From positions 124,001 to 188,000 of the forward strand of contig NZ_JACCDB010000001.1 of assembly GCF_013432195.1 (NCBI RefSeq): 64,000 nt of DNA. The letters are read 5' to 3'. The DNA comes from Tepidicella baoligensis. Its GTDB lineage: Bacteria; Pseudomonadota; Gammaproteobacteria; Burkholderiales; Burkholderiaceae_C. This document shows positions 19,144-29,558 of the stretch, in pieces. Within the stretch, counting starts at the first letter, position 1, and the number at the start of each line of letters is the position of its first letter. The notes beneath the pieces are model-generated. The model saw nothing but the letters and a program-made list of their open reading frames with translations. It was not told the origin of the DNA and did no database searches. The position numbers and the translations under genes are program-made.

Positions 19144-20430
19144 GCCTTCGATCAGGATGGCTCGAAAATCGTTGACGTTGGTCAGCGTCGGCCCCGTCAC
19201 CACCGAAGCCCCCAAGGCCTCAAAGAAGCCGTGGCCATTGTTGTTCGCCAATTCGTCCAGCGGGCGCAGCCCCCGCGCCCAGGCCTGGGCCAGTGTGCCT
19301 GGGCCCATCACGGCCCCCGCGATCTCCTCCAGCCCGTCCACCCCATCGGTGTCGGCCATCAGCGCATGAATGCGCGCATGCCCGCCCGTGGCACTCGCAA
19401 ACGCGAGCAGACACTCCACATTGCGGCCGCCACGCCCCTGACCACGCACCGTCACCGTGGTCTCGCCCCCTGACAGCAGCACACACGGCGCCGTGAACGG
19501 CTGCCCCCGCTCAGCCACCTGCAAGGCCACGCCGGCGAGTACCTTGCCCACCTCGCGCGCCTCGCCTTCCAGCGCATCGCCCAAAATGTGCACGGCATAA
19601 CCGGCCTCACGCGCCACCCGCGCGGCCGCCTCCAGCGCTTGTTGAGGCGTGGCCACCATCCGCACCTCGGCCCGGTCCAGGCGAGGATCCCCCGGCTTCA
19701 CCGACTCACCACGGCCGCTGGTCAGCACCTCGCGCACCGGAGCGGGCACTTCGATGCCATAACGCTGCACGATCGCTAGCGCATCGGCACAGGTGGTCGG
19801 GTCCGCCACGGTGGGGCCCGAGGCGATGTCCCTCGGCTGGTCGCCTGGCACGTCCGACATCAACAACGTGACCACACGGGCCGGATGGCACGCCGCCGCC
19901 AGACGCCCGCCCTTGATGGCCGACAGGTGACGGCGCACGGTATTGATCTCGCCGATGGTGGCCCCACTGGCCAGCAGCGCGCGGTTCACCGCCTGCTTGT
20001 GCGCCAGCGTCAAACCTTCCAGCGGCAAGGGCAGCAAAGCCGAGCCACCGCCCGAGATCAGACACAGCACGATGTCCTCCTCCCGCAAGCCTTGAACCGC
20101 CTGCAGGATGTGTTGTGCGGCCTGCAGGCCCGCTTCATCGGGCACCGGGTGCGCCGCCTCTCGTATCCGAATGCGCTCGCAAGGCACCGCGTATCCGTCA
20201 CGCGTCACCACCACCCCGCTCAAGCGCATCGGGTCACCCTGCCAGTGCCGCTCCACCGCTTGCGCCATCGCCGCCGAGGCCTTGCCGGCCCCGATCACCA
20301 CCAGCCGGCCAGCGCCCAGCTCTTGCGGGCTGGGCAGATGCGGCGGCACACACAGCGCCGGCTGGGCAGAGGCCACGGCGGCATCGAACAGGCGACGCAA
20401 CAGGTCGGCGGGTGGGGGACATGCAGGCAT
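19141..20430 (-). CDS. Glycerate kinase / hydroxypyruvate reductase-type protein (GckA/TtuD family)
   Basis: This 429-residue protein has the DUF4147 N-terminal domain (VIGAGKASAAMAQAVERHW, CLISGGGSALLPLP, VNRALLASGATIGEINTVRRH) and the C-terminal MOFRL domain (LLSGGETTVTVRGQGRGGRN, then ADTDGVDG). Members phosphorylate D-glycerate to 2-phosphoglycerate; older annotation calls them hydroxypyruvate reductases (TtuD). The start MPACPPPADLL at 20430 was preferred to an in-frame codon at 20472 because the family N terminus begins near LLRRLFDAAV. It is convergent with ureG and divergent from pilD. Confidence 0.88.
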   Translation of the reverse strand: MPACPPPADLLRRLFDAAVASAQPALCVPPHLPSPQELGAGRLVVIGAGKASAAMAQAVERHWQGDPMRLSGVVVTRDGYAVPCERIRIREAAHPVPDEAGLQAAQHILQAVQGLREEDIVLCLISGGGSALLPLPLEGLTLAHKQAVNRALLASGATIGEINTVRRHLSAIKGGRLAAACHPARVVTLLMSDVPGDQPRDIASGPTVADPTTCADALAIVQRYGIEVPAPVREVLTSGRGESVKPGDPRLDRAEVRMVATPQQALEAAARVAREAGYAVHILGDALEGEAREVGKVLAGVALQVAERGQPFTAPCVLLSGGETTVTVRGQGRGGRNVECLLAFASATGGHARIHALMADTDGVDGLEEIAGAVMGPGTLAQAWARGLRPLDELANNNGHGFFEALGASVVTGPTLTNVNDFRAILIEG

Positions 20431-20570
20431 GGCGGGGTTCCATACGTTCCATACAGAAGCACATAGCCGCACCAGGCAGCCAGCGCCCGCACACTGTAAC
20501 CGCCCAGCACGCCAAAACCACCATCGACCTGTTTACACTGCAGGCTGCAAGACCATTTCCCCATCCTCGC

Positions 20571-21416
20571 ATGGAACTCCTCACCAGCCCTTGGGGCATT
20601 GCCATCGCCGGCCTGTTTGGGCTGCTGGTGGGCAGCTTTCTGAATGTGGTCATCCACCGCCTGCCCAAAATGATGGAACGCCGCTGGGCCATCGAATGCG
20701 CCGAGATGACCGGCCAGCCCGTGCCGGACCACCCCCCGCTGAACCTGCTGCATCCGCGCTCGCGCTGCCCATCGTGCGGAGCCGGCATCGCGTGGTACCA
20801 GAACGTCCCCGTCGTCAGCTACCTCTTGCTACGCGGTCGTTGCCACGCCTGCGGCAGCGCCATCGGTCTGCGCTACCCGCTGGTCGAACTGCTCACGGGC
20901 GCTTTGTTCGCCTGGGTCTTCGCTCAGCACGGCATCGGCTGGACCACCCTGGCCTGGTTCGGTTTTGTCGGGGCCATCGTCGCGCTGGCCTTCATCGACT
21001 GGGACACCACCCTGCTGCCCGACGACATCACCCTGCCGCTGGTCTGGGCCGGCCTCATCGTCGCCACCTGGGGCTGGAGCGGCGTCACCCTGTCCGACGC
21101 CTTGTGGGGCGCCGTGGGGGGCTACCTGTCGCTGTGGTCGGTCTACTGGGTCTTCAAGCTCGCCACCGGCAAGGAAGGCATGGGATACGGCGACTTCAAA
21201 CTCTTCGCCGCGCTGGGCGCCTGGTTCGGCTGGCAGGCCCTCGTCCCCATGATCCTCATGGCGTCGGTCATCGGCGCGGTGATCGGGATCGCCCTGAAAT
21301 TCAGCAGTGGCCTGCGCGAGGGCGGCTACATCCCGTTCGGCCCCTTCCTGGCCTTGGCCGGGCTGGCCGCGCTCATCGTCGGGCCAAGCCAGCTGCTTGC
21401 ATGGGTGGGCCTGTGA
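20571..21416 (+). CDS. pilD: Type IV prepilin peptidase / N-methyltransferase PilD
   Basis: This 281-residue polytopic membrane protease removes the leader of type IV prepilins and pseudopilins and methylates the new N terminus. It has the N-terminal GSFLNVVIHRLP stretch, the zinc-type cysteines C66xxC69 and C91xxC94, and the two catalytic aspartate regions FIDWDTTLLPDD and GMGYGDFKL. The ATG at 20571 is chosen because the first membrane segment follows at once. The downstream neighbours coaE, zapD and yacG are the classical pilD companions. pilB and pilC are not in the window. Confidence 0.95.
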   Translation: MELLTSPWGIAIAGLFGLLVGSFLNVVIHRLPKMMERRWAIECAEMTGQPVPDHPPLNLLHPRSRCPSCGAGIAWYQNVPVVSYLLLRGRCHACGSAIGLRYPLVELLTGALFAWVFAQHGIGWTTLAWFGFVGAIVALAFIDWDTTLLPDDITLPLVWAGLIVATWGWSGVTLSDALWGAVGGYLSLWSVYWVFKLATGKEGMGYGDFKLFAALGAWFGWQALVPMILMASVIGAVIGIALKFSSGLREGGYIPFGPFLALAGLAALIVGPSQLLAWVGL

Positions 21417-22051
21417 ACCTGTCCCAACTTCCCCAGTTGCCCGCGCGACCGCTGCGCATCGGCCTGACCGGCGGCATCGGCAGCGGCAAAAGCACCGTCG
21501 CTGCGGCGCTGGTCCGGCTGGGGGCCACGCTGGTAGACGCCGACGCCATCTCCCGCGCCAGCACCGCCGCGGGCGGGGCCGCCATCGACCCCATCCGTGT
21601 GGCGTTTGGCGATGCCCTCATCGGCCCCGACGGCGCGCTGGACCGCGACCGCATGCGGGCCCTCGTGTTCCAAGACCCCTCGGCCCGCCAGAAGCTGGAG
21701 GCCATCGTGCACCCGATCGTGCGCGCCGAAATCGAACACCGTTGCCGCACAGCGCCTTCCGACTGCGTGGTGCTCGACATCCCGTTGCTGGTCGAGTCGG
21801 CCACCTGGCGCGAGCGCATCCACACCCTCTGGGTGGTGGACTGCCTGCCCGAAACGCAGATCCGTCGCGTCATGCTGCGCAATGGCTGGCCGCGTGAACA
21901 GGTCGAGGCCGTGCTGGCGGCACAGGCGTCCCGCCAACAGCGTCTGGCGGTGGCCGATACCGTGATCGACAACGACCGGACCACGCTGGAACAATTGGAA
22001 ACACAGGTCCGCACCGCCTACGCCCGGACGCGGCACCAATTCGGGCTATGA
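21413..22051 (+). CDS. coaE: Dephospho-CoA kinase CoaE
   Basis: This 212-residue P-loop kinase makes the last step of coenzyme A synthesis, phosphorylating dephospho-CoA. The P-loop is LTGGIGSGKSTVAAAL, followed by VDADAISRAST; the lid region is near LRNGWPREQVEAVLAAQ. The GTG at 21413 forms a GTGA overlap with the pilD stop and gives the usual family length; an ATG at 21401 would add four residues and overlap more. It sits in the conserved pilD-coaE-zapD-yacG string. Confidence 0.93.
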   Translation: MNLSQLPQLPARPLRIGLTGGIGSGKSTVAAALVRLGATLVDADAISRASTAAGGAAIDPIRVAFGDALIGPDGALDRDRMRALVFQDPSARQKLEAIVHPIVRAEIEHRCRTAPSDCVVLDIPLLVESATWRERIHTLWVVDCLPETQIRRVMLRNGWPREQVEAVLAAQASRQQRLAVADTVIDNDRTTLEQLETQVRTAYARTRHQFGL

Positions 22052-22055
22052 TCCC

Positions 22056-22817
22056 ATGGTGATTTTGTACGAGTACCCGTTCAACGAACGCATCCGGACC
22101 TACCTGCGTCTGGAGCATCTGTTTCGCCGGCTGGGTGAACTCATCGGGCGCAGCCATCCGCTCGACCATCACTACGCCATCCAGACGATGTTCGAGATCA
22201 TGGACGTGGGCGCCCGCTCCGACCTCAAGACCGAAATTCTCAAAGACCTCGACAAGCACAAGCAGCTCTACAACAGCTACCGCGGCAATCCGGCGATTTC
22301 CGAAGCCGCGCTGGATCAATTCATCGCCCGCTTGGACACCTGTTTCAGCGCCCTGCACGAAGATGCTGGCAAGGTCGGCCACGCGCTCATGGACAACGAG
22401 TGGCTGATGTCGGTCCGCAGCCGCATCGCCATTCCCGGCGGCACCTGCGAATTCGATCTGCCGGCCTACCACGACTGGCAACATCGGCCGGCCGAGCAAC
22501 GCCAGCAGGAACTGACCGCCTGGACCCGCGAACTGGCCAGCCTGGCCGAACCCGTTCATCTGCTCATGGCCCTGCTACGGGAAAATGGCCTGCCACAGAA
22601 AGTCATGGCCTGCAACGGGCAGTTCCAGCAAAACCTGCCCCAAGGAAAAACGTATCAGTTGCTGCGCCTGTGGCTGGATCCGAGAACTGGACTGATCCCC
22701 GAGATCAGCGGCAATCGGCTCATGTTCTCGGTCCGCCTGCTGCAGCGGGGCAACGAGGGGCGCCTGGCCTTGGCGGCCGATCAGAATACCGAGTTCGAAG
22801 TCACCCTGTGCGCATGA
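22056..22817 (+). CDS. zapD: Cell division protein ZapD
   Basis: This 253-residue protein matches ZapD (YacF, DUF1342), a cytosolic factor that cross-links FtsZ protofilaments at the division ring. Family features include [20 protein letters not shown] at the N terminus, [17 protein letters not shown] and the C-terminal [13 protein letters not shown] region. It starts 4 nt after coaE and its stop overlaps yacG by 4 nt. Confidence 0.95.
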   Translation: MVILYEYPFNERIRTYLRLEHLFRRLGELIGRSHPLDHHYAIQTMFEIMDVGARSDLKTEILKDLDKHKQLYNSYRGNPAISEAALDQFIARLDTCFSALHEDAGKVGHALMDNEWLMSVRSRIAIPGGTCEFDLPAYHDWQHRPAEQRQQELTAWTRELASLAEPVHLLMALLRENGLPQKVMACNGQFQQNLPQGKTYQLLRLWLDPRTGLIPEISGNRLMFSVRLLQRGNEGRLALAADQNTEFEVTLCA

Positions 22818-23023
22818 ACGAGCCCGACGGTTTTTCGCCCACCACCGTGACCTGCCCATGTTGTGGCGGCCCGAGCCTTTACGCCCCGAGCAACCGCTAC
22901 CGCCCCTTCTGCAGCGAACGGTGCAAACAGATCGACCTCGGGGCCTGGGCTGCAGAAGCGTTCCGCGTGCCCGCTTCACCCCCGCAGGATCCAGCCGACC
23001 CCGAGGACGGCTGGAAACACTGA
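22814..23023 (+). CDS. yacG: DNA gyrase inhibitor / zinc protein YacG
   Basis: This 69-residue zinc-binding protein has the diagnostic pattern C14xxC17, then [19 protein letters not shown] with C33 and C37. In E. coli YacG binds GyrB and inhibits gyrase. It overlaps zapD by 4 nt and ends the plus-strand pilD run; the Nudix gene converges on it with a 6-nt gap. Confidence 0.94.
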   Translation: MNEPDGFSPTTVTCPCCGGPSLYAPSNRYRPFCSERCKQIDLGAWAAEAFRVPASPPQDPADPEDGWKH

Positions 23024-23029
23024 AACCGC

Positions 23030-23500
23030 TCAGACACGGTCTTGTGTCTGTTCCTCGGCCAACCACTCCAGCACCGGCACGGTGCCAGGCAGGACCGGCT
23101 CCAGCTTCACCGGCAGGGTTTGCCAAGCGGCTTGCTGGCCTTCGTGCATGTGCAGCTCGCCCGTCCAGTCGAACACCTTGCAGAAGTGCAACCGCACCAG
23201 CGCATGAGGGTAATCGACCAGTTTTTCGCGCCACGGATGCACCGCACCCACGGTCACCCCGATTTCTTCCTGCAGCTCGCGGCGCAAGGCCTCGGCCACG
23301 GATTCCCCCGCCTCGACCTTGCCGCCGGGAAACTCCCAGTAACCGGCGTACACCTTGCCCGGCGGTCGGCTGGTGAGCAGAAAGCGACCCTGCGGGTCGA
23401 TCAACACGCCCACGGCCACGTCGGTGATCGGGCGGTCTGGACCGCCTTCGCGCGGTCGCTCCCTGTCGGCCACCAGCACCTGGCTCATGGGTGGGATCAT
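23030..23500 (-). CDS. mutT: Nudix hydrolase, MutT family (8-oxo-dGTP diphosphatase)
   Basis: This 156-residue protein carries the full Nudix box (GKVEAGESVAEALRRELQEE followed by IGV), preceded by YAGYWEFPG, as in MutT, which cleanses 8-oxo-dGTP from the nucleotide pool. The ATG at 23500 overlaps the stop of the upstream ATPase gene by 4 nt and is preferred; a second Met at 23488 would give 152 residues. Substrate is inferred from similarity to MutT; related Nudix proteins act on other nucleotides. Confidence 0.88.
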   Translation of the reverse strand: MIPPMSQVLVADRERPREGGPDRPITDVAVGVLIDPQGRFLLTSRPPGKVYAGYWEFPGGKVEAGESVAEALRRELQEEIGVTVGAVHPWREKLVDYPHALVRLHFCKVFDWTGELHMHEGQQAAWQTLPVKLEPVLPGTVPVLEWLAEEQTQDRV

Positions 23501-24360
23501 CGGTTGCCCACGTAGTCCCGGGCAAACTGGTAGGCCACCCGCCCGCTGCGCGAGCCGCGCTCCAGCGCCCACACCAGCGCCTGGGGCCGGGCTTGCTCGA
23601 ACTCCGTCTCCGGCACGCCGTAATGCCCCAGCCACTGGTTCACCACGCTCAGGTATTCGTCCTGGCTGAAAGGGTAGAAGCTCACCCACAGGCCAAAGCG
23701 CTCTGACAGGGAAATCTTCTCCTCCACCGCCTCGCCGGGGTGGACCTCGCCGTCCTCGGTGTGGGTGTAGGAGAGGTTTTCCTTCATGTATTCGGGCAAC
23801 AGATGGCGCCGGTTGCTCGTCGCGTAGATCAGCACATTGGGCGTGGCCGCTGCCACCGAACCGTCCAGGATGGACTTGAGCGCCTTGTAGCCGGGTTCGC
23901 CGTCCTCGAAGCTCAGATCGTCGCAGAACACGATGAACTTCTCGGGCCGGTCCGCCACCACGTCCACGATGTCGGGCAGGTCCACCAGATCGGCCTTGTC
24001 CACCTCGATCAGGCGCAAACCCTGCGGCGCATAAGCGTTGAGACAGGCCTTGATGAGCGAACTCTTGCCGGTGCCTCGTGCACCGGTCAACAACACGTTG
24101 TTGGCCGGCAGGCCCTGCACGAAGTGCGCCGTGTTGCGTTGGATCTTCTCTTTCTGGTCGTCGATTTCGCGCAGGTCGTCCAGCGCGATCGAAGCCACAT
24201 GCCGCACCGGTTCCAGCACACCGTGACTGCCGCGCTTGCGGTAACGAAAGGCCACCGAAGCCTTCCAATCGGGGGCGCCCAGGGGCTGTGGCAGCACCGC
24301 CTCGATGCGCGCGATCAGCGACTCGGCCCGCTGCAGCAGCCGTTCAAAAGCCTCGTTCAT
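23497..24360 (-). CDS. DUF815-family P-loop ATPase
   Basis: This 287-residue AAA-like ATPase has Walker [15 protein letters not shown] at about residue 92-105, a Walker B-like [11 protein letters not shown] and sensor-like [19 protein letters not shown]. This combination is diagnostic for DUF815, a widespread family of unknown function. It lies between argJ and the Nudix gene with 4-nt overlaps on both sides, so the three are translationally coupled. No fused domain hints at its job. Confidence 0.9.
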   Translation of the reverse strand: MNEAFERLLQRAESLIARIEAVLPQPLGAPDWKASVAFRYRKRGSHGVLEPVRHVASIALDDLREIDDQKEKIQRNTAHFVQGLPANNVLLTGARGTGKSSLIKACLNAYAPQGLRLIEVDKADLVDLPDIVDVVADRPEKFIVFCDDLSFEDGEPGYKALKSILDGSVAAATPNVLIYATSNRRHLLPEYMKENLSYTHTEDGEVHPGEAVEEKISLSERFGLWVSFYPFSQDEYLSVVNQWLGHYGVPETEFEQARPQALVWALERGSRSGRVAYQFARDYVGNR

Positions 24361-25586
24361 GAGCGGTAATCGGCATTGATGGTCACGTAGTCGTGGCTGA
24401 AGTCACAGGTCCACACGGTGTCGGCCACCGTTCCGCGGTTCAGCCCCACGCGGATGGTGATCTCGCTCTGCTTCATCACGCGCGCGCCGTCCTCCTCGCG
24501 GTAGGCGGGGTGTCGGCCGCCTTGGGTGACCACATGCACGTCGTCCAGGTGCAATTCGATCTTCGTCTGGTCCAGATCGGCGATGCCGGCATAGCCCACC
24601 GCGGCCAGAATCCGGCCCAGGTTCGGATCGCTGGCGAAGAAGGCGGTTTTCACCAGCGGGGAATGCGCAATCGCATAGGCCACTTTCAGGCATTCTTCCG
24701 TGGTCTGGCCACCTTCTACGCGCACCGTGATGAATTTGGTCGCCCCCTCACCGTCGCGCACGATGGCGTGGGCCAGCGTCTGCGCCACCTCGGCCATCGC
24801 GGACTGCAGGGCCTGGCCCTCGGGGCTGGAGAGGTCGGTGATCTCGGCATGGGCCGCGCGGCGGGTGGCCACCACCACGAAGGAGTCGTTGGTCGATGTA
24901 TCTCCATCGACCGTCACGCGGTTGAACGAGACATCGGCCAGCGCCTTGGCCAGCGCCGGCATCAGTCCCGGCACCACGTTGGCATCGGTGGCCAGAAAAC
25001 CCAGCATCGTGGCCATGTTGGGGCGGATCATGCCCGCGCCTTTGGCAATGCCGGTGATGGTCACCGTCTGCCCGCCGATGGTCACCTGACGGCTCGCCGC
25101 CTTGGCCACCGTGTCCGTCGTCATGATGCCTTCGGCCGCCTTGAGCCAGTTCTCGGCACAGGCATCGGCCAGCGCCGCAGGCAGCCCGGCCACCACCCGG
25201 TCCACCGGCAGCGGCTCCATGATCACCCCGGTGGAAAACGGCAGGATCTGTGTGGGGGCCACATTCAGGTACCGGGCCAGGGCCTCGCAAGTGGCGCGAG
25301 CAGCCGCCAGCCCTGGCTGGCCGGTGCCAGCGTTGGCGTTGCCGGTGTTGACGACCATCGCACGAATGGGCTGGCCACCGGCCAGGTGCTCACGACACAC
25401 TTGCACCGGCGCCGCGCAATAGCGGTTCTGGGTGAACACGCCCCCCACCGCAGCGCCCTCGTCCAGCAGAAACACCGTCAAATCCTTGCGATTGGCCTTG
25501 CGCACCCCCGCTTCGGTCACACCGATCGAAACGCCCGGCACGGGCCACAGAGCGTCGGCCGACGGGGCCGTCCAGTTCACCGCCAT
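24357..25586 (-). CDS. argJ: Bifunctional ornithine acetyltransferase / N-acetylglutamate synthase ArgJ
   Basis: This 409-residue enzyme recycles the acetyl group from N-acetylornithine to glutamate in arginine synthesis. It self-cleaves before the nucleophile Thr193 in [13 protein letters not shown], giving alpha and beta chains. Other hallmarks are [11 protein letters not shown] near the N terminus and FGDTSTND-type residues (here [10 protein letters not shown]). The start MAVNWTAP at 25586 is the natural N terminus; the open frame upstream runs toward secA. It begins 11 nt after secA and overlaps the DUF815 gene by 4 nt. Confidence 0.95.
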   Translation of the reverse strand: MAVNWTAPSADALWPVPGVSIGVTEAGVRKANRKDLTVFLLDEGAAVGGVFTQNRYCAAPVQVCREHLAGGQPIRAMVVNTGNANAGTGQPGLAAARATCEALARYLNVAPTQILPFSTGVIMEPLPVDRVVAGLPAALADACAENWLKAAEGIMTTDTVAKAASRQVTIGGQTVTITGIAKGAGMIRPNMATMLGFLATDANVVPGLMPALAKALADVSFNRVTVDGDTSTNDSFVVVATRRAAHAEITDLSSPEGQALQSAMAEVAQTLAHAIVRDGEGATKFITVRVEGGQTTEECLKVAYAIAHSPLVKTAFFASDPNLGRILAAVGYAGIADLDQTKIELHLDDVHVVTQGGRHPAYREEDGARVMKQSEITIRVGLNRGTVADTVWTCDFSHDYVTINADYRS

Positions 25587-25597
25587 ATCAATGCTCC

Positions 25598-28354
25598 TCA
25601 GACCAGTTTGCCGTGGCAATGCTTGTACTTCTTGCCACTGCCGCAAGGGCAGGGATCGTTGCGACCGACGCGCGGCACCTGCGCCGCGGCCGGACCGCCC
25701 AGCAGTCCGCGGTCGGCGGTGGTCTCGGCCTCGCCGGTCTCGGTGGGCGCGGTGTAGGTCACGTTGCTGAATTGTTCAGCCTGAGCTTCGAGTCGTTGGG
25801 CGGCCGTGCTCACCTGCTCCGGCGACTGCACCTTCACGTTCATCAGCACCCGCGTCACCTCGTTGCGCACCTGGTCGAGCAACATGCCGAACAACAGGAA
25901 CGCCTCACGTTTGTATTCCTGCTTGGGCTGCTTCTGGGCGTAGCCACGCAGGTGGATGCCCTGGCGCAGATAGTCCAGTGCGCTCAGATGGTCGCGCCAG
26001 TGGCTGTCCAGCGTCTGCAGCAACACCACGCGCTCGAAGCTATTGAAGTTTTCTCGGCCCACCTGCTGCACCTTGGCCTCGTAGGCGGCATGGGCGGCGG
26101 CGACCACTTTGTCCACGATGTCCTGATCCGACATCTCGCTGGCGCCTTCCACGTCCTTGACCAACGTCATCGGCAGGCTCCACTCTTCGGCCAGCACCTT
26201 CTCCAACCCGGGCAGATCCCACTGTTCCTCCACACTGTCCGCCGGCACGAACTGGCGCACCACCTCGGTCATGCAGCCCTCACGCAAGGCGGCAATCTGG
26301 GCCGACAAGTCGGTGGCATCGATGATGTCGTTGCGCTGCTGGTAGATCACCTTACGCTGGTCGTTCGACACGTCGTCGTATTCGAGCAACTGCTTGCGAA
26401 TATCGAAGTTGCGCGCCTCCACCTTGCGCTGCGCGCTCTCGATGCTGCGGGTCACGATCCCAGCCTCGATCGCCTCTCCTTCAGGCATATTGAGGCGGTC
26501 CATGATCGCGCGCACGCGGTCTCCCGCGAAGATGCGCATCAGGGAATCATCCAGGCTCAGGTAGAAACGGCTGGAACCCGGGTCGCCTTGGCGACCGGCA
26601 CGGCCCCGGAGCTGGTTGTCGATGCGGCGGCTTTCGTGCCGTTCGGTGGCGATGATGCGCAAGCCCCCCAACGCCTTGACCTTCTCGTGGTCAGCCTGCC
26701 ACTGGGCCCGTGCCGCCTCGATCTGCTTCGCTTTGGCTGCCTCGTCCAGCGCCGGGTCAGCCTCGATGGCGGCGATCATCTTCTCCAGGTTGCCGCCCAG
26801 CACGATGTCGGTCCCGCGACCGGCCATGTTGGTGGCGATGGTGATGGCCCCTGGCCGCCCAGCCTGCACGATGATGTCCGCTTCGCGAGCGTGCTGTTTG
26901 GCGTTCAGCACCTCGTGAGGCAGCCCTTCCTTCTTGAGCAGCTCGGAAATGATTTCCGAGTTTTCGATCGACGAGGTGCCCACCAGAACCGGCTGACCAC
27001 GCTCGTGGCATTCGCGGATGTCCTGGATCGCGGCCTTGTACTTCTCGGACGTGGTCTTGTACACCCGGTCTAGCTCGTCTTTGCGCTGACTCGGGCGGTT
27101 CGGCGGAATCACCACGGTCTCCAAGCCGTAGATCTCCTGGAACTCGTAGGCCTCGGTGTCGGCGGTGCCGGTCATGCCGGCCAGCTTGCTGTAGAGACGG
27201 AAATAATTCTGGAAGGTGATGGAGGCCAGCGTCTGGTTCTCCGGCTGGATGCGCACGCCCTCTTTCGCCTCCACCGCCTGGTGCAGACCATCGCTCCAGC
27301 GTCGGCCTTGCATCAGGCGGCCGGTGAACTCATCCACGATCACGATTTCACCGTTCTGCACCACGTAATGTTGGTCTCGGTGGAACAAATGGTGGGCCTT
27401 CAGTGCCGTGACCAGGTGATGCATCAGCGCGATGTTCGCAGGGTCGTACAGCGACGCCCCTTCGTCCAGCAGTCCGGCCTGGGTGAGCAAGGCCTCTGCC
27501 TTCTCATGGCCCCGCTCGGTCATGTGAATGGTGTGCGCCTTTTCGTCCACGGTGAAATCACCCGGCTTGATCACGCCCTCGCCGGTACGCGGATCTTCCT
27601 CGCCTTCTTGGCGCTCGAGCTGGGGCACCAGCTTGTTCACCGCCACATACACCGCGGTGTGGTCCTCGGCCTGACCGCTGATGATCAGCGGCGTGCGTGC
27701 CTCATCGATCAGGATCGAATCCACCTCGTCCACGATGGCGTAGTTCAGACCCCGCTGCACCCGGTCGCGCGCCTCGTACACCATGTTGTCGCGCAGGTAG
27801 TCGAAGCCGAATTCGTTGTTGGTGCCGTAGGTGATATCGGCCGCATAGGCCGACTGCTTTTCTTCCCGCCCCATCTGCGGCAGGTTGATGCCGACCGTCA
27901 GGCCCAGCCAGTTGTAGAGCTTGCCCATCCATTGGGCGTCACGCGAGGCCAGGTAGTCGTTCACCGTCACCACATGCACGCCTTTGCCGGTGAGGGCATT
28001 GAGGTACACCGGCAGCGTGGCGGTCAGGGTCTTGCCCTCGCCGGTACGCATCTCGGCGATCTTGCCGCTGTGCAGGGCGATGCCGCCCATCAGTTGGACG
28101 TCAAAGTGACGCATCTTCATCACGCGCTTGCTCGCCTCGCGCACGGTGGCAAACGCCTCGGGCAGCAAGGCATCGAGCGTCTCGCCATGGGCCAGGCGCT
28201 GCTTGAATTCCGCGGTCTTGGCCTGAAGTTGCTCGTCGCTGAGTTTCTCGAACTGAGATTCGAGCGCATTGATGCGCGTGACGGTTTTGCGGTAGGTCTT
28301 GAGCAGGCGGTCGTTGCGGCTGCCGAAGAGCTTGGTCAGGAACTGGATGGGCAT
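25598..28354 (-). CDS. secA: Preprotein translocase ATPase SecA
   Basis: This 918-residue motor drives proteins through SecYEG. It has the DEAD-like Walker [15 protein letters not shown], Walker B region [16 protein letters not shown], the preprotein-binding and helical wing domains, motif V-type [14 protein letters not shown] and [13 protein letters not shown]. The C-terminal zinc/SecB-binding tail ([13 protein letters not shown]) is intact. The ATG at 28354 is chosen over a TTG four codons upstream. The adjoining 159-bp gap holds its promoter; a TAAAAT box occurs there on the minus strand at 28456-28461, without a good -35. Confidence 0.97.
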   Translation of the reverse strand: MPIQFLTKLFGSRNDRLLKTYRKTVTRINALESQFEKLSDEQLQAKTAEFKQRLAHGETLDALLPEAFATVREASKRVMKMRHFDVQLMGGIALHSGKIAEMRTGEGKTLTATLPVYLNALTGKGVHVVTVNDYLASRDAQWMGKLYNWLGLTVGINLPQMGREEKQSAYAADITYGTNNEFGFDYLRDNMVYEARDRVQRGLNYAIVDEVDSILIDEARTPLIISGQAEDHTAVYVAVNKLVPQLERQEGEEDPRTGEGVIKPGDFTVDEKAHTIHMTERGHEKAEALLTQAGLLDEGASLYDPANIALMHHLVTALKAHHLFHRDQHYVVQNGEIVIVDEFTGRLMQGRRWSDGLHQAVEAKEGVRIQPENQTLASITFQNYFRLYSKLAGMTGTADTEAYEFQEIYGLETVVIPPNRPSQRKDELDRVYKTTSEKYKAAIQDIRECHERGQPVLVGTSSIENSEIISELLKKEGLPHEVLNAKQHAREADIIVQAGRPGAITIATNMAGRGTDIVLGGNLEKMIAAIEADPALDEAAKAKQIEAARAQWQADHEKVKALGGLRIIATERHESRRIDNQLRGRAGRQGDPGSSRFYLSLDDSLMRIFAGDRVRAIMDRLNMPEGEAIEAGIVTRSIESAQRKVEARNFDIRKQLLEYDDVSNDQRKVIYQQRNDIIDATDLSAQIAALREGCMTEVVRQFVPADSVEEQWDLPGLEKVLAEEWSLPMTLVKDVEGASEMSDQDIVDKVVAAAHAAYEAKVQQVGRENFNSFERVVLLQTLDSHWRDHLSALDYLRQGIHLRGYAQKQPKQEYKREAFLLFGMLLDQVRNEVTRVLMNVKVQSPEQVSTAAQRLEAQAEQFSNVTYTAPTETGEAETTADRGLLGGPAAAQVPRVGRNDPCPCGSGKKYKHCHGKLV

Positions 28355-28513
28355 AAAAAGATTCAACCCGCGCGTTCACCGCAGGGGGAGTGGGTATTCG
28401 GGGCCTGCCTGGAGACACGCCAGGCCGTTGTGGGCGCTCGTCGCCATGACCAAGCATTTTAGCCGCCTGCTGCCAGCAGGACCGCACGCTGCTTCACACC
28501 CGATAATCCCGAC

Positions 28514-28795
28514 ATGATCCCTCTGAACCAGGCCGTCCAGGCGAATCCGGTATTGGCTGCCGTGGCACAACGCGTCGAGCGGTCCCAGCAAATGCTGGCG
28601 ACCATCCTCCCGTTGCTGCCAGCCCACCTGCGCAGCCAGGTCAGCGCCGGCCCGGTCGACGAGACCTCCTGGTGCCTGCTCGTCCGCAATCCAGCCGTAG
28701 GCAGCAAGCTGCGGCAACTCACCCCCACGTTGCTTCAGACCCTGCAACAAGCCGGCCTCGGGGTCGAACAGATCCGACTCAAGGTGCGCAGCTGA
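28514..28795 (+). CDS. DUF721/DciA-like protein
   Basis: This 93-residue protein resembles the DciA/DUF721 family, whose members help load the DnaB replicative helicase in bacteria lacking DnaC. It has a basic, helical N-terminal half and a compact region (WCLLVRNPAVGSKLRQLTPT, then LLQTLQQ) followed by the typical IRLKVR strand at the C terminus. It is shorter than typical DciA proteins. It is divergent from secA, a common neighbour of DUF721 genes. A GATAAT box ends only 6 nt before the ATG. Confidence 0.75.
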   Translation: MIPLNQAVQANPVLAAVAQRVERSQQMLATILPLLPAHLRSQVSAGPVDETSWCLLVRNPAVGSKLRQLTPTLLQTLQQAGLGVEQIRLKVRS

Positions 28796-28941
28796 GCACG
28801 GGTGTGCCGTCCCGGAAATGGCTGCGTGACATCGAACATCGCAGGCAAGCCGATGCTACGCACCGGCCACTTCGCTGAAGCGCCAGCGCCTGGGCACACA
28901 CGCCTCGGCCTCCCACCAGCCGCTTCGAACCAGGGAACCCC

Positions 28942-28977
28942 AAGAAAATAGCCGCCGGATGCAAATCCAGGCGGCCA
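28942..28977 (-). terminator. Intrinsic terminator of tRNA-Thr
   Basis: On the minus strand, 14 nt after the tRNA CCA end, a hairpin forms from GCCGCC (28951-28956 complement) and GGCGGC (28970-28975 complement) with inner GGAT/ATCC pairing and a 4-nt loop. It is followed by the U-rich tract TATTTTCTT (28942-28950 complement). This is the clearest rho-independent terminator in the window. Confidence 0.75.
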
Positions 28978-28989
28978 TCGCAAGGTGTG

Positions 28990-29065
28990 TGGTGCCGGTT
29001 GTCGGATTCGAACTGACGACCTACCGCTTACAAGGCGGTTGCTCTACCAACTGAGCTAAACCGGC
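28990..29065 (-). tRNA. tRNA-Thr (anticodon UGU)
   Basis: The minus strand folds into a 76-nt cloverleaf including an encoded CCA: acceptor GCCGGTT/AACCGGC, D arm GCTC-AGTTGGTA-GAGC, anticodon arm ACCGC-CTTGTAA-GCGGT with anticodon TGT, and T arm GTCAG-TTCGAAT-CCGAC (a T-A/G-C closed stem). UGU reads ACA/ACG-type threonine codons. A good intrinsic terminator follows. It lies between the DUF721 gene and sspB. Confidence 0.96.
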
Positions 29066-29078
29066 GCATCGTGGAATT

Positions 29079-29546
29079 CTACTTCACCCGCTTGAGTGCT
29101 GGCCGGCCACCTCCCGGGCTCGCGGGAGGCGGGGCGTCCGGAGCGTCGGGCTCTGCCCCCGGATCGGATGACACCACCTGCAGGCCCGGCCCGGACGCAG
29201 GCGATGCGGGGACGTCGCTTTGCAGCACCGGTGCAGGAAAGGCCATGCCCTGCCCGTTCTCCCGGGCGTAGATGGCCACCACATGATCGATGGGCACGAT
29301 GACTTCGCGCGCGACACCTCCGAACCGGGCTTTGAACTCGATGTATTCGTTGCCCAGTTGCAGGTTGCTGGTGGCGTCGTAGCTGATGTTGAGGACGATC
29401 TCGTTGTCCTTCACGAACTCGCGCGGGACCTGCACCGTGGCGTCCACGGCCACGGCCACATACGGCGTAAAGCCGTGATCGGTACACCATTCGTGCAGCG
29501 CACGAATCAGGTACGGGCGCGTGGATGGGGTGTCGTCGCGGGCCAT
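29079..29546 (-). CDS. sspB: ClpXP protease specificity-enhancing factor SspB
   Basis: This 155-residue protein is SspB, the adaptor that brings ssrA-tagged proteins to ClpXP. The N-terminal dimer domain starts STRPYLIRALHEWCTDHGFT and includes IVLNISYDATSNLQLGN. A flexible Pro/Ala/Gly-rich linker of about 45 residues leads to the basic tail ALKRVK, which resembles the ClpX-binding motif of E. coli SspB. It follows sspA after 12 nt, the classical order. Confidence 0.94.
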   Translation of the reverse strand: MARDDTPSTRPYLIRALHEWCTDHGFTPYVAVAVDATVQVPREFVKDNEIVLNISYDATSNLQLGNEYIEFKARFGGVAREVIVPIDHVVAIYARENGQGMAFPAPVLQSDVPASPASGPGLQVVSSDPGAEPDAPDAPPPASPGGGRPALKRVK

Positions 29547-29558
29547 GGGTCGGTCAAC

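Noticed and set aside
20431-20570. Promoter or riboswitch in the pilD/glycerate kinase divergent gap
   Set aside because: A TTTACA box is present but no paired -10 at suitable spacing, and no recognisable riboswitch fold was seen.
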